DNA of 64,000 nt from Paenibacillus xylanexedens (lineage in GTDB: Bacteria; Bacillota; Bacilli; Paenibacillales; Paenibacillaceae). The notes beneath the pieces were generated by a model. That model was not told the DNA's origin, did not search any database, and was given only the letters and a program-made list of their open reading frames with translations. Shown here piece by piece: positions 9,583 to 18,312 of the stretch. The first letter of the stretch is position 1; each line of letters starts with the position of its first letter. The stretch covers positions 1-64,000 of the forward strand of contig NZ_VEIO01000001.1 in NCBI RefSeq assembly GCF_007680605.1, written 5' to 3'. A program made the translations under genes and the position numbers.

Positions 9583-9751
9583 GGAGAGGACAGAAAAAAC
9601 CTGAATAAGCGAAGCTAAAAGCTTTCTGCAAGAAAGCTACATCGGAAGCATAAGCTTAGCGCCTTTATCACCGGATTTTTCCCTTTGGAAAAGGGAATCA
9701 AAAAAATCTGGGGATAACCGCTACTCTCCAGGTTATTCTGTCATCGGAGTG
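9583..9751. repeat. Structured multi-hairpin intergenic element
   Basis: The 400-bp gap between the M23 gene and the GNAT gene contains a structured block. Outer arms GACAGAAAAAACCTG (9589-9603) and CAGGTTATTCTGTC (9729-9742) are near-complementary. Inside are a hairpin around AGCTTTCTGCAAGAAAGCT and a longer one built from GGATTTTTCCCTTT and AAAGGGAATCAAAAAAATC (about 9673-9710). No open frame crosses it. It could be a MITE-like repeat or a structured RNA; I cannot tell which from one copy. Confidence 0.6.
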
Positions 9752-9803
9752 GACTGTGTAAAATCTTTAGTTCAACTTATAAACGTTAATGGAGGAATAG
9801 GGA

Positions 9804-10340
9804 ATGGCACTGGAAAAGGTACAGATCGAACATGCATGTCTGGAAGACTTGCCGAGAATTGTGGAGATTTATAATTCAACCATCGAGAGCCGCATGGTAA
9901 CGGCGGATTTGGAACCGGTGACGGTAGAGCAACGCTTGCCATGGTTCAACGAGCATACACCGGATCGTCGTCCGCTGTGGGTAATGAAACGGGATGGACA
10001 GGTTGTCGCATGGGCCAGTTTGAGTTCGTTTTATGGGCGCCCGGCATACAATGGGACGGTAGAAGTCAGCGTATACGTCGATCAGCAGTGCCGTGGAATT
10101 GGGGCCGGTGGGCTGTTGCTGAATACAGTATTCGAGGCTTGTCCTGAGCTGGGAGTCACGACGATTCTAGGATTTGTATTCGGGCATAATGAGCCGAGTC
10201 TGGGTTTATTGCGCAAGCATGGCTTCGAACAGTGGGGATTCTATCCTGAAGTGGCCGTGCTGGATGGCATGGATCGGGACCTTGTAATTCTGGGCAAAAA
10301 AATGGGAACAGATCACCGTCTGAAAGAGGCGCAGATTTAA
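9804..10340 (+). CDS. GNAT N-acetyltransferase (phosphinothricin acetyltransferase-like)
   Basis: The 178-residue protein has the GNAT fold. The N-terminal strand IEHACLEDLPRIVEIYNSTI and the central VSVYVDQQCRGIGAGGLLL resemble the Pat/Bar subgroup, with the acetyl-CoA loop at QCRGIGAG. The C-terminal half GFVFGHNEPSLGLLRKHGFEQWGFYPEVA also fits that group. It would acetylate an amino group of a small molecule; the true substrate is unknown. GGAGGAATAGGGA precedes the ATG, and a strong terminator follows. Confidence 0.9.
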   Translation: MALEKVQIEHACLEDLPRIVEIYNSTIESRMVTADLEPVTVEQRLPWFNEHTPDRRPLWVMKRDGQVVAWASLSSFYGRPAYNGTVEVSVYVDQQCRGIGAGGLLLNTVFEACPELGVTTILGFVFGHNEPSLGLLRKHGFEQWGFYPEVAVLDGMDRDLVILGKKMGTDHRLKEAQI

Positions 10341-10346
10341 ATAAAG

Positions 10347-10389
10347 AAAAACCTCCGTAACCACTATAAGTGGAGTGCGGAGGTTTTTT
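10347..10389. terminator. Bidirectional Rho-independent terminator
   Basis: AAAAACCTCCG (10347-10357) pairs with CGGAGGTTTTT (10378-10388), with T runs on both strands. It separates the plus-strand GNAT gene from the convergent DinB gene. Confidence 0.9.
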
Positions 10390-10416
10390 GCTTCTTTTAC
10401 AAATCAGGAACCCATT

Positions 10417-10911
10417 TTACAGTCCCAATTGTTGCTTGATTTCTTGAATCTGTCCCAGATGACGTTCTTCATGGTAGCTTGTAAAATCAATCCACTGCTC
10501 AAGATCCATCTCACCAAACGCGGGGTGAGGGAACGACTTGCTCCGTAACAGGGCAACATCATGCTCACGTGCAAACTGTTCCAGTGCTTGATGGGAAGCA
10601 GCAAGATCGCTGCGAATATCGGTGAGTGCCTCAGGCTCAGCTGATGGCTGCACATGAGGAGGGGCTTCAACCGATCTGCTACGGTCCAGAGACATTTCAT
10701 AAGGCTTTTTCTCAATGGACACATTCTGTCCTTTTTCCAATGCATGACGTGCTTGCTTGGTGATTACATTTTCCATCAGGTTCAAGTGCCGCAGTACTTG
10801 TATAATACTCCATTGCTCGGGTGAAGGCTTCTGATTTAATTGATCTTCATCTAATCCAGAGATAGCCTCCCAGATTCGGCCTCGTATTTCGTCATTACGT
10901 TCAAACATCAT
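10417..10911 (-). CDS. DinB/YfiT-like metal-binding protein
   Basis: From the ATG at 10911 (GAGAGGA 7-8 bases upstream) the product is about 164 residues. It is a four-helix-bundle DinB_2-type protein. The His in VLRHLNLMENVI and the pair in SYHEERHLGQI are spaced as the three metal-binding histidines of this family. Members are often thiol S-transferases or metal-dependent hydrolases acting on small molecules; the reaction here is unknown. It seems monocistronic, sharing the terminator at 10347-10389. Confidence 0.85.
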   Translation of the reverse strand: MMFERNDEIRGRIWEAISGLDEDQLNQKPSPEQWSIIQVLRHLNLMENVITKQARHALEKGQNVSIEKKPYEMSLDRSRSVEAPPHVQPSAEPEALTDIRSDLAASHQALEQFAREHDVALLRSKSFPHPAFGEMDLEQWIDFTSYHEERHLGQIQEIKQQLGL

Positions 10912-11069
10912 GAACATCCTCTCTTTAGGTTTATTAAGATAACATGACGGTTTGTATATGTCCAATGGAACATATGAGTTCCTGTTTAATCAGCATAGAA
11001 CATAGAAAGATTAAATGCGAACTTCACCTATATTACCCCTTGTTAAATGAATTTATGGAGAAAACAAAA

Positions 11070-11092
11070 AACATACCCTGGAATTGGGTATG
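11070..11092 (-). terminator. Terminator-like hairpin upstream of the amt operon
   Basis: CATACCC and GGGTATG pair over a short loop, followed on the minus strand by a T run. No minus-strand gene clearly ends here, so it may be a relic or an antisense barrier. Confidence 0.4.
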
Positions 11093-11132
11093 CTGAATCG
11101 TATATATCGCCGTCGGTAAAACGAAAAAAAGA

Positions 11133-11161
11133 TTGACGGGCATAGCCCGGCAAACTATAAT
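11133..11161 (+). promoter_or_regulatory. Sigma-A promoter of the ammonium transporter operon
   Basis: TTGACG at 11133-11138 is separated by exactly 17 bases from a perfect TATAAT at 11156-11161, giving a leader of about 35 bases before the first gene. GGGCATAGCCCGG in the spacer is a short palindrome that could be a regulator site. Confidence 0.85.
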
Positions 11162-11202
11162 CGGTAACAAGTAACTTGATATGTAAGGAGTCCTGACATG
11201 AT

Positions 11203-11622
11203 ATGTTAGTAATCGACGAGGTGTATCACCATACAGCATTGCAAATATCATCGTCCGATCTATTGTACCTTATCGAACGGTTGAAGGTCAAAAAAGAAAA
11301 TGAGATTGAAACGCTCAAGCAGAAAATTGAGCAGTTTGAACAAAAACGAAGAGCTGAGGAAGTGGCCTACCAATCGCTGTCGCCTGTTCGCAAATGGTTT
11401 GCGGGGCGCCCGGCTTCTCATCACCAAGCGGTGGAATATATGGTGCAGGTGAAGGAACGATTTCGCAAGATGGAGCAGATTCGCAGGCGTATTCGTGACC
11501 TCGATCAGATCGCAGAACGTATTCAGATCGCTGATCATAACCGGGAAGAAGAGATTGAGCTCCCGCCAGAAACGATCCGCGAGATCAGACAGCTTAGTGA
11601 AACGGAGGATGTACAGGCATGA
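11203..11622 (+). CDS. Coiled-coil protein co-transcribed with amt
   Basis: The 139-residue protein is highly charged, with a long predicted coiled coil (LKVKKENEIETLKQKIEQFEQKRRAEE) and no membrane segment. I do not recognise a named family. Its stop overlaps the start of the ammonium transporter by four bases (ATGA), so the two are translationally coupled, downstream of the strong promoter at 11133. The position is the one where a PII-type regulator might sit, but this is clearly not GlnK. AAGGAGT lies 13 bases before the ATG. Confidence 0.8.
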   Translation: MLVIDEVYHHTALQISSSDLLYLIERLKVKKENEIETLKQKIEQFEQKRRAEEVAYQSLSPVRKWFAGRPASHHQAVEYMVQVKERFRKMEQIRRRIRDLDQIAERIQIADHNREEEIELPPETIREIRQLSETEDVQA

Positions 11623-12908
11623 CTTTGGAAACGTTAAGCTCCGGGATCGACACGGTCTGGGTTGTTCTCAGCGCAGCGATGATTTTGTTGATGGAGGGCG
11701 GATTTGCCCTGCTGGAGGCTGGCTTTGTACGTTATAAAAATAGTGTGAATATCATCATGAAAGTATTTGCGGATATTACGATTGGTACGTTATTGTTTTA
11801 CGCCATTGGTTTTGGGTTGATGTATGGTTCAGATGCTGGAGGATTTATAGGGGTGACAGGTTTTTTCCTGAATGGTGATCTCTCTCATGTGAACGTCCCG
11901 GTATCCCTGGAGACATTTTGGCTATTCCAAGCCGCGTTCACGATTGCCGTCATCTCAATCGTATCCGGTGCCGTAGCCGAACGGATCAATTTCCGTGCAT
12001 ACCTGCTGTACATCATCCTGATGACGGCGATCATTTATCCGATTGGCGGGCATTGGGCTTGGGGCGGAGGCTGGCTCAGTCAGCTAGGTTTGCAGGACTT
12101 TGCCGGTTCGGCAGTGATCCACGCACTGGGCGGTTTCTCTGCACTGGCGGCTGCCATTATTATCGGGCCCCGTAAAGGGAAATACACGCCGCTTGGTGTA
12201 AGTGCCATTGCATTGCCAAGCAATCTGCCGCTGGCTTCGGTAGGGGCTTTCTTGTTATGGTTTGGCTGGTTTGGCTTTAATGCGGGAAGTACATTGAGTG
12301 CGACCGATGTTAGAATCGGTCACATAGCCATCGTGACGATGCTGTCCGCTGCTGCGGGTGGCGCGGCTACGCTGCTCTATACCTTGTTCCGCTTTAATCG
12401 TTCCGATGCACCGTCCGTCATCAACGGTTCACTTGCTGGACTGGTAGGCATCACGGCAGGCTGTGCATTCGTAGGGGATTTGGCGGCGATATTCATTGGC
12501 GCTGTCTCCGGTCTGTTGATGATGGCTGCAACGAACTGGCTGGATCGCATGCGCATTGATGATCCGGTAGGTGCATTTCCGGTTCATGCCGTGTCCGGAA
12601 TGTGGGGGACTGTTGCTGTAGGTCTGTTCGCTACGGACGGCGGTTTGTTCATGGGCGGCGGCTGGAAGTTGCTTGGCGTTCAGGTGCTGGGTCTGACTGC
12701 GTTGGTCGTCTGGGGATTCGCCATGACCTGGTTCGGACTGAAGCTCATTGGTAAAGTGGTTCCTGTCCGTTCAACCGAGGAAGAGGAAGACCTCGGTCTG
12801 GACATCAGTTATCATGGGGTGATGGCAGCGCACCAGTCGCATGAATTTCTGGATGGCGAGGAGCATATGATTGCTTATCAACAGAAGTCCTCTGATTCAA
12901 ATCGATAA
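11619..12908 (+). CDS. amt: Ammonium transporter (Amt family)
   Basis: The 429-residue integral membrane protein has about eleven hydrophobic segments. Typical Amt signatures are the early MILLMEGGFALLEAGFVRYKN, GGHWAWGGGWL, and HALGGFSALAAA with its pore-lining His. A second conserved-His segment lies in GAFPVHAVSGMWGT. It conducts ammonium/ammonia across the membrane. The cytoplasmic tail (EEEEDLGLDISYHGV...) also matches Amt. It is the second gene of an operon and ends at a good terminator. Confidence 0.97.
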   Translation: MTLETLSSGIDTVWVVLSAAMILLMEGGFALLEAGFVRYKNSVNIIMKVFADITIGTLLFYAIGFGLMYGSDAGGFIGVTGFFLNGDLSHVNVPVSLETFWLFQAAFTIAVISIVSGAVAERINFRAYLLYIILMTAIIYPIGGHWAWGGGWLSQLGLQDFAGSAVIHALGGFSALAAAIIIGPRKGKYTPLGVSAIALPSNLPLASVGAFLLWFGWFGFNAGSTLSATDVRIGHIAIVTMLSAAAGGAATLLYTLFRFNRSDAPSVINGSLAGLVGITAGCAFVGDLAAIFIGAVSGLLMMAATNWLDRMRIDDPVGAFPVHAVSGMWGTVAVGLFATDGGLFMGGGWKLLGVQVLGLTALVVWGFAMTWFGLKLIGKVVPVRSTEEEEDLGLDISYHGVMAAHQSHEFLDGEEHMIAYQQKSSDSNR

Positions 12909-12927
12909 CATAAGTATATGAAAAGAT

Positions 12928-12956
12928 AGGGGCTGACGAAGGTCAGCCTCTTTTTT
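12928..12956 (+). terminator. Terminator of the amt operon
   Basis: GGGGCTGAC pairs with GTCAGCCTC around GAAG and is followed by six T residues. Confidence 0.92.
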
Positions 12957-13054
12957 ACACAGAAAGCAGGGAAAAAAGACAAGGCGGAAGAATATACAGG
13001 TGTGAACGTGAATAAGTCTCAGCATAGGTGTAACGTCAAAAAGGGAGGATCTAT

Positions 13055-14005
13055 ATGATTAAGCCGGAACAATGTGAACGTCTGACTAGAAAAGCACGTA
13101 AAACCCTCGAAGAAGAATACGGTCTCGGTGCTGTTGCCGATCTGGTGCTGGATGCTGGGCGCTGGGGTATTCGCCTGGATGTGTCCACAACGGATGAATA
13201 TCGCAGAACAGGAAATTCGCGTGTTGGCGGACATCCTGATCTGCCGGATGATCTGGACTGGCCGCTTACGAAGGACGGGGTGCCAATGACTTTTCTGGCC
13301 CAGCTGAATATGGTGGATTTGTCTCCGTATACACCGAATGACGGGCGCGGAACGTTGCCGGAGCGGGGCATGTTGTACTTTTTTATTGGCAGTGTGGATG
13401 CAGCTTATCCGATTGAACATCGAGTAATCTACGAACCATCTACATATAATCTTGTAAAACGCGAACCGGACGGGGCTACTGCTCTGGGGGGAGAACCTAC
13501 GATAGCGCATTCGGTTACCGTCTTGCCTAACCTTGAGCTTCCTACATATGCGTACATAGATGCTGCGGCGTTGGATGAACAGGGGAAAGCTTCAGAGGCA
13601 GCTTCCGATGCAGAGGGAGCTCTCGAAGGCCGTTGGCTAGACCGTTATCTGGAATTCGAATCAGATTGGAATCACCCAAGCCCGCTGAATTGGGGCGGCA
13701 TGTTTGGTTACCCCGATGGGCAGCATCCCGATGCAGAACACCGGGCGTTGAGTTATATTGAGCTGGGTGAGGCACATACCGGCAGTGAGCAGGAATGCGT
13801 GAAGAAGCTGACCGCGCATTACGATGGAGAAGAAGAGCGCACGTGGGAGGAATTGTCGGACACGTTGCTGTTATTAAAAATTGATACGCATGATGCTATC
13901 GGTTTTCAGTGGTTGGATTGCGGTGAATTACAGTTTTTCATTCGAGGTGCTGACCTGGAGGCTGAGCAATTTGATCATACATGTTGTTCGATTTATTCCA
14001 GTTAA
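13055..14005 (+). CDS. DUF1963 (YwqG-like) protein
   Basis: The 316-residue cytosolic protein matches the DUF1963 family by its GGHPDLPDDLDWP motif near residue 63, the following FLAQLNMVDLSPY, and the C-terminal LLLKIDTH...FQWLDCGELQFFI block. The family's biochemical role is not established. AAAGGGAGG precedes the ATG. It stands alone, between the amt terminator and a weak terminator at 14085. Confidence 0.9.
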   Translation: MIKPEQCERLTRKARKTLEEEYGLGAVADLVLDAGRWGIRLDVSTTDEYRRTGNSRVGGHPDLPDDLDWPLTKDGVPMTFLAQLNMVDLSPYTPNDGRGTLPERGMLYFFIGSVDAAYPIEHRVIYEPSTYNLVKREPDGATALGGEPTIAHSVTVLPNLELPTYAYIDAAALDEQGKASEAASDAEGALEGRWLDRYLEFESDWNHPSPLNWGGMFGYPDGQHPDAEHRALSYIELGEAHTGSEQECVKKLTAHYDGEEERTWEELSDTLLLLKIDTHDAIGFQWLDCGELQFFIRGADLEAEQFDHTCCSIYSS

Positions 14006-14084
14006 GTTGTAGTTCATTTTTATGCATAGGCCAACTGTCATTCCATAAATTAGGTGAATATTTATTCAATAGCTGTAACAAAAT

Positions 14085-14126
14085 GTCCCGAATCCCCGTC
14101 TAAAGAAGGAGGAGGGACTTTTTTTG
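14085..14126 (+). terminator. Probable terminator after the DUF1963 gene
   Basis: GTCCC pairs with GGGAC at the base of an imperfect stem (a CCCC/GGAG inner section) and a run of seven T follows. Confidence 0.65.
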
Positions 14127-14227
14127 TGCGCATATGTTAATCAGAGGCGCCAGCGTGTTTAAATAGTTAAAGGAAGTACATAGGTTGAAACGAGATCATA
14201 TGTTCTGTATAATGGAATGAAAAGGAA

Positions 14228-14695
14228 GTGGTAGAGTTGATCCAGTCTGTATTCAAACATATCGATACAGCGGTTGCGTCTTTAGTTGATATTTGCGATC
14301 AATTAAATGAAGAAGATTTGGACCTGACTCCAATCGAGGGCAAGCGTTCTGTAAAGGAGTTACTTTCGCATCTGGCGCTAGTATGCCGTGCGGATCTGTA
14401 CATATCCGAAGGGGCGTCGGAGGAAGAGATGAACCAGTTTTACGAAGAGAACAAGATGTGCTCCCTGGACCAGATCAAGTGTGCACTCATAGAGAATCGG
14501 AACTTTCTCTACCAGCGGTACATGCGGTTTACGACGGAAGAATTGCTTCACGTAACAGTATCATATTGGGGTGCTTCCTATAGTCGTCTGGAATGGCTGC
14601 TTGAAATGATGGGCCATATGTACCATCACAGAGGCCAACTTTATACGATGTTAACCTTGACGGGAAGAGAACCGAAGACGGCGATGTTTGCCTAA
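14228..14695 (+). CDS. DinB family protein
   Basis: The product is about 155 residues from a GTG at 14228; a TTG at 14237 with better spacing to AAGGAAG is also possible. The family signature is the three-histidine four-helix bundle: LLSHLALVCRAD in the second helix and MMGHMYHHRGQLYTML near the C terminus. Probable metal-dependent small-molecule transferase or hydrolase. It is a second DinB-type gene within 4 kb but not a close copy of the one at 10417. Confidence 0.85.
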   Translation: MVELIQSVFKHIDTAVASLVDICDQLNEEDLDLTPIEGKRSVKELLSHLALVCRADLYISEGASEEEMNQFYEENKMCSLDQIKCALIENRNFLYQRYMRFTTEELLHVTVSYWGASYSRLEWLLEMMGHMYHHRGQLYTMLTLTGREPKTAMFA

Positions 14696-14835
14696 ACGAA
14701 TACATATCATAAATACATACGAGGTTAAGGGGAAATTGCGTTCATCCGGGTACAAAGGTTTGTGAGCAGGAACTATGCTGATGTTCTTTGGAATGAGCTG
14801 GATTGTGGCACATACCTACAATGGGGGGGATACAG

Positions 14836-15795
14836 TTGGTAGAATTCAAGCATAATGGGAATCTATCTTTAATTGAGCGTGGAATACTTGAGCTTGTGAA
14901 AGTGATTCCTCAACTTCGGGATGCTAAACAGATTGAACGAATATCCAAAGGATATTCCCTGGATCACAAGTTCAAAATTGCTGTTTCAGGCCAAGGGAAT
15001 GTATTGTTGCGGATCTTTCCATACCGAGATATAGATAGTAAACAAAAAGAGGTTCATGTTTTAGAAGCATTGAAGCAAATGGGGGTTCTTTGCTCGACAC
15101 CGCTTGGCATCGGCAGGATGGATGAAAATAATGGATATATGATTTTGAATTATATTGAGGGAGAAGACGCTTCCGAGGTATTACCTTCAATGAGTGAGCA
15201 ACAGCAACATTCCATCGGCTTGCAAGCAGGTGGCGAGTTGAAGCGTATTCATCGATTACCTGTAGAGAAACGGACCGAATCATGGTATATACGGAAGAGT
15301 AAGAAGCATCGGCGTTACGCGGATCAATACAAGGCATGCCCTGTGGTAATGGAGGGAGATCAACCTATTTTGAATTTTATTGAGGATCATCTGGCATGGA
15401 TGAAAGAACGTCCCGATGGTTTTCAGCATGATGACTTCCATCCCGCTAATCTGGTGGTAAACAAGGGCGAACTGGCTGGAGTAATTGATTTTAACCGAGC
15501 AGATCAAGGAGATCCTGTGCATGAATTTTTGAAACTGGGTTTGTTTGCTACGGAGGTCAGTACTCCGTATTCCATTGGACAGATACAAGGATACTTTGGC
15601 GGACGCGAGCCGGATGAGGGTTTCTGGAACATGTATTCACTGTATATGGCTATGGCACTGGTATCTTCAGTGGTGTGGATTCAGAACGTGAAGCCGGAAG
15701 AAACCGATCAGATGATGATGAAGATTGAACAGGTGCGCGAAGATCACGATGATTTCCGTAGGTTGATTCCCAAGTGGTATACTGTGTACAGATAA
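14836..15795 (+). CDS. Aminoglycoside phosphotransferase-family kinase
   Basis: From the TTG at 14836, preceded by GGGGGG six bases upstream, the product is about 319 residues. It has the APH/choline-kinase fold: a nucleotide-binding N lobe (KIAVSGQGNVLLRIF), the Brenner catalytic loop QHDDFHPANLVV with the catalytic Asp and Asn, and the metal-binding Asp in GVIDFNRADQGDP. It probably phosphorylates a small molecule; whether it gives drug resistance cannot be told. An upstream in-frame TTG at 14803 is less likely. It is followed at once by a two-component pair. Confidence 0.88.
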   Translation: MVEFKHNGNLSLIERGILELVKVIPQLRDAKQIERISKGYSLDHKFKIAVSGQGNVLLRIFPYRDIDSKQKEVHVLEALKQMGVLCSTPLGIGRMDENNGYMILNYIEGEDASEVLPSMSEQQQHSIGLQAGGELKRIHRLPVEKRTESWYIRKSKKHRRYADQYKACPVVMEGDQPILNFIEDHLAWMKERPDGFQHDDFHPANLVVNKGELAGVIDFNRADQGDPVHEFLKLGLFATEVSTPYSIGQIQGYFGGREPDEGFWNMYSLYMAMALVSSVVWIQNVKPEETDQMMMKIEQVREDHDDFRRLIPKWYTVYR

Positions 15796-15862
15796 CAGAT
15801 AGATGGCTTAGATACTCGGTTTCAACCGATGCAGCACTTGTGAAGCAGAAAGGAATTATGCC

Positions 15863-16567
15863 GTGGCACAACCAGCATCTCTACTGCTTGTTGATGATGA
15901 GCAGGATATTATTAAATTGATGGAAATTTATTTTGGCAATGAAGGGTACCGGATTTTTACAGCGAAAGACGGAATACAGGCTTTAGAGGTGCTTAAGACG
16001 GAGAAGATCGATCTCATTATTCTGGACGTCATGATGCCCAATATGGACGGAATCGAAGCCTGTATGAAAATTCGCGAAGAGCAGAACATGCCGATTATCA
16101 TGTTGTCAGCAAAAAGTACCGATATCGATAAAATTACGGGTTTAAGCATCGGTGCTGATGATTATTTAACCAAACCGTTCAATCCGCTTGAGCTTGTAGC
16201 GAGAGCCAAATCCCAGCTTCGCAGGTATCATACGTTTAATGGGGGCAGGGAAAGCAAGGAGCATGAATGGATCATTGATGATCTGATTATTAATACGGAT
16301 ACACATGAAGTGTGGGTGGATGACAAACCTGTGCATCTTACCCCCCGGGAATTTGCAGTGCTCGAACTGCTCGCAAGGCATCAAGGATCGGTACTTAGTA
16401 TGGAACAGATTTACCGACAAGTTTGGAAAGAAGACTTCATGGAGTCTAACAACACGGTCATGGTACACATTCGTAAACTTCGTGAGAAGATTGAGCATGA
16501 CAGTAAACATCCAAAGTTCATTCAGACCGTATGGGGCGTCGGGTACAAGATGATTAAACCGATGTAG
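15863..16567 (+). CDS. VanR-like response regulator
   Basis: The 234-residue OmpR-type regulator has acidic D11/D12, phospho-acceptor Asp55 (ILDVMMPN) and the conserved Lys in LTKPFNPLELVARAK, followed by a winged-helix domain (LTPREFAVLELLARHQG, NTVMVHIRKLREKIE). It starts with GTG, with AAAGGA about eight bases before. It heads a run of four genes that includes a histidine kinase, a truncated sensor and a class A PBP, which points to cell-wall stress control. Confidence 0.94.
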   Translation: MAQPASLLLVDDEQDIIKLMEIYFGNEGYRIFTAKDGIQALEVLKTEKIDLIILDVMMPNMDGIEACMKIREEQNMPIIMLSAKSTDIDKITGLSIGADDYLTKPFNPLELVARAKSQLRRYHTFNGGRESKEHEWIIDDLIINTDTHEVWVDDKPVHLTPREFAVLELLARHQGSVLSMEQIYRQVWKEDFMESNNTVMVHIRKLREKIEHDSKHPKFIQTVWGVGYKMIKPM

Positions 16568-16597
16568 GTTATATGTTACAAGCAGGGAGTTTCTACC

Positions 16598-17731
16598 ATG
16601 AATTCGAAATGGATTAATACGGTACGCTGGAAGTTTATTTACGCATTTCTGTTAAGTGGCATGTTGACTGCCGTGATATTGTATGGGGCAGGCAAAGTGG
16701 GCGAGACGATTCTGGAAAATCAGCGATATCCGAATTACACGATTCCGGGCCAAGTGGTTCGCTGGCTAGTGAATCATATTGGCTCTGTTCCGCTGATGAT
16801 TGCTGTAGGAATCATCAGTTTTGTGCTGTTTTTCTTTCTGTTCACCCGTAAAGTGATGGTTGTGCTGGATGAGATCACGGCGGGGATTCAGGAAGTTGCC
16901 AAAGGAGAACTGTCACATCGGATTCAGGTGAAGACTTCCGATGAGTTTGGTGTGGTCGCGGCGAGTATCAATCAGATGGCTGAACAACTCCAGCGCTCTC
17001 TTCAGGAAGAACGGAGTGCAGTTGCAGCCAAAAATGATCTGATTACAGGCATCTCGCATGATTTGAGGACACCCTTAACCTCGATTCTTGGATTTCTGGA
17101 GTATATCGAGAAGGATCGGTATCAGGATGAATTAGAAATGCGTTATTACGTCAGTATCGCTTATGAGAAATCTCTGACGTTGCGCAAGCTCATTGATGAT
17201 TTGTTTGAATATACTCGAGTCAGCGGCGGAAGTCTGCCGTTGTCTTTAAGACCACTGAATCTGACCCCATTCCTTATGCAACTCGCCGAAGAATTCGCTC
17301 CAATGCTTGAAGAAGCAGGCATGACTTATACGATCGTTGGAGGCCAAAAGCCATTATGGATTCAGGCTGCTCCGGGAGAACTTGTTAGAGCCTATGAAAA
17401 CTTGTTCAGCAATGCGATTCGATATGGTGCGAAGGGCAAAATAATGGAAATTGGCCTTGTTCTTGATGAGGAAGAAGCGGTGGTACGTATCAGCAATTAC
17501 GGGGAACCGATCCCCGCTCAGGACTTGCCACATCTGTTTGAACGCTTCTACCGGGTCGATAAATCACGTTCTCGTGATACAGGGGGCACAGGATTGGGAC
17601 TTGCCATTGCCAAATCCATGATAGAACTGCATCAGGGGCAGATTGCGGCTTATAGCGATCAGGGTAGGACGGATTTTGTTACCCGTTTTCCAGCCATAAA
17701 ACCACCCGTCCATACGCCATTGGAAGAGTAG
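16598..17731 (+). CDS. VanS-like histidine kinase
   Basis: The 377-residue kinase has two membrane segments (about 12-34 and 64-83) with a short 30-residue external loop, a HAMP domain, phospho-acceptor His154 in GISHDLRTPL, N box ENLFSNAIRYG, and FYRVDKSRSRDTGGTGLGLAIAK as F/G2 boxes. The very short external loop suggests that it senses the membrane or a partner protein and not a soluble ligand. It follows its regulator by 30 bases. Confidence 0.94.
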   Translation: MNSKWINTVRWKFIYAFLLSGMLTAVILYGAGKVGETILENQRYPNYTIPGQVVRWLVNHIGSVPLMIAVGIISFVLFFFLFTRKVMVVLDEITAGIQEVAKGELSHRIQVKTSDEFGVVAASINQMAEQLQRSLQEERSAVAAKNDLITGISHDLRTPLTSILGFLEYIEKDRYQDELEMRYYVSIAYEKSLTLRKLIDDLFEYTRVSGGSLPLSLRPLNLTPFLMQLAEEFAPMLEEAGMTYTIVGGQKPLWIQAAPGELVRAYENLFSNAIRYGAKGKIMEIGLVLDEEEAVVRISNYGEPIPAQDLPHLFERFYRVDKSRSRDTGGTGLGLAIAKSMIELHQGQIAAYSDQGRTDFVTRFPAIKPPVHTPLEE

Positions 17732-17871
17732 AATGTTTCATATCATACCTCTCCTATTAAGTTTTGGATCTATAAATTAAGAATTTGATAAGAAGTTAAC
17801 AAAGCTTCTTTAAGAACTATTCGGTATGCTACCTCTATCAATCCGTTTGAAGTATGAGGAGGATACCGAAG

Positions 17872-18312
17872 ATGAGTTCGAGATTTAATACCGTTCGAAT
17901 GAAATACATCTATATTTGCGGAGCAAGCGCGGTTCTCAGCATCGTGCTTCTTTTTGTTATGTACCAGATCATGAGATTAGCTTATCGTTTGTTGTTCCAT
18001 GAGGCTACCTGGTTTACCCATCTGGTACATTGGTGCATTAATCATGTAGGGAAGAAACCGATCGGGTTGCTTATAGGCGGAGGTTTGTTTCTTTTATTTT
18101 TCTGGATTCGTTCCCAGAAAATAAGCGAAGACATGCAAGCCCTTGTGCGGGGAACCCATGAACTTGCTAATGGCCGGAATCCTGCACCAATTCAGGTGTT
18201 AAGTGGTGGTGAACTGAGGCAATTGAGTGATCAGATCAATGCGATTGCGGAGCTCGCAGCGAATAAAGATAGCTCTGGAATGAAGGGGAAGTCCGGGGAA
18301 TCATCATGTTAA
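17872..18312 (+). CDS. Kinase-less sensor paralogue (two TM plus HAMP-like)
   Basis: The 146-residue protein starts at the second ATG (17872), because GAGGAGG lies 12 bases upstream and inside the longer frame. Its N terminus clearly parallels the preceding kinase: MSSRFNTVRMKYIY against MNSKWINTVRWKFIY, and INHVGKKPIGL against VNHIGSVPLMI. It then has a HAMP-like helix (ALVRGTHELANGRN) and stops before any His-kinase domain. It looks like a duplication product that kept only the membrane sensor. It overlaps the PBP gene by seven bases. An inverted AAGAAG/CTTCTT lies in its promoter region near 17790-17812. Confidence 0.85.
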   Translation: MSSRFNTVRMKYIYICGASAVLSIVLLFVMYQIMRLAYRLLFHEATWFTHLVHWCINHVGKKPIGLLIGGGLFLLFFWIRSQKISEDMQALVRGTHELANGRNPAPIQVLSGGELRQLSDQINAIAELAANKDSSGMKGKSGESSC

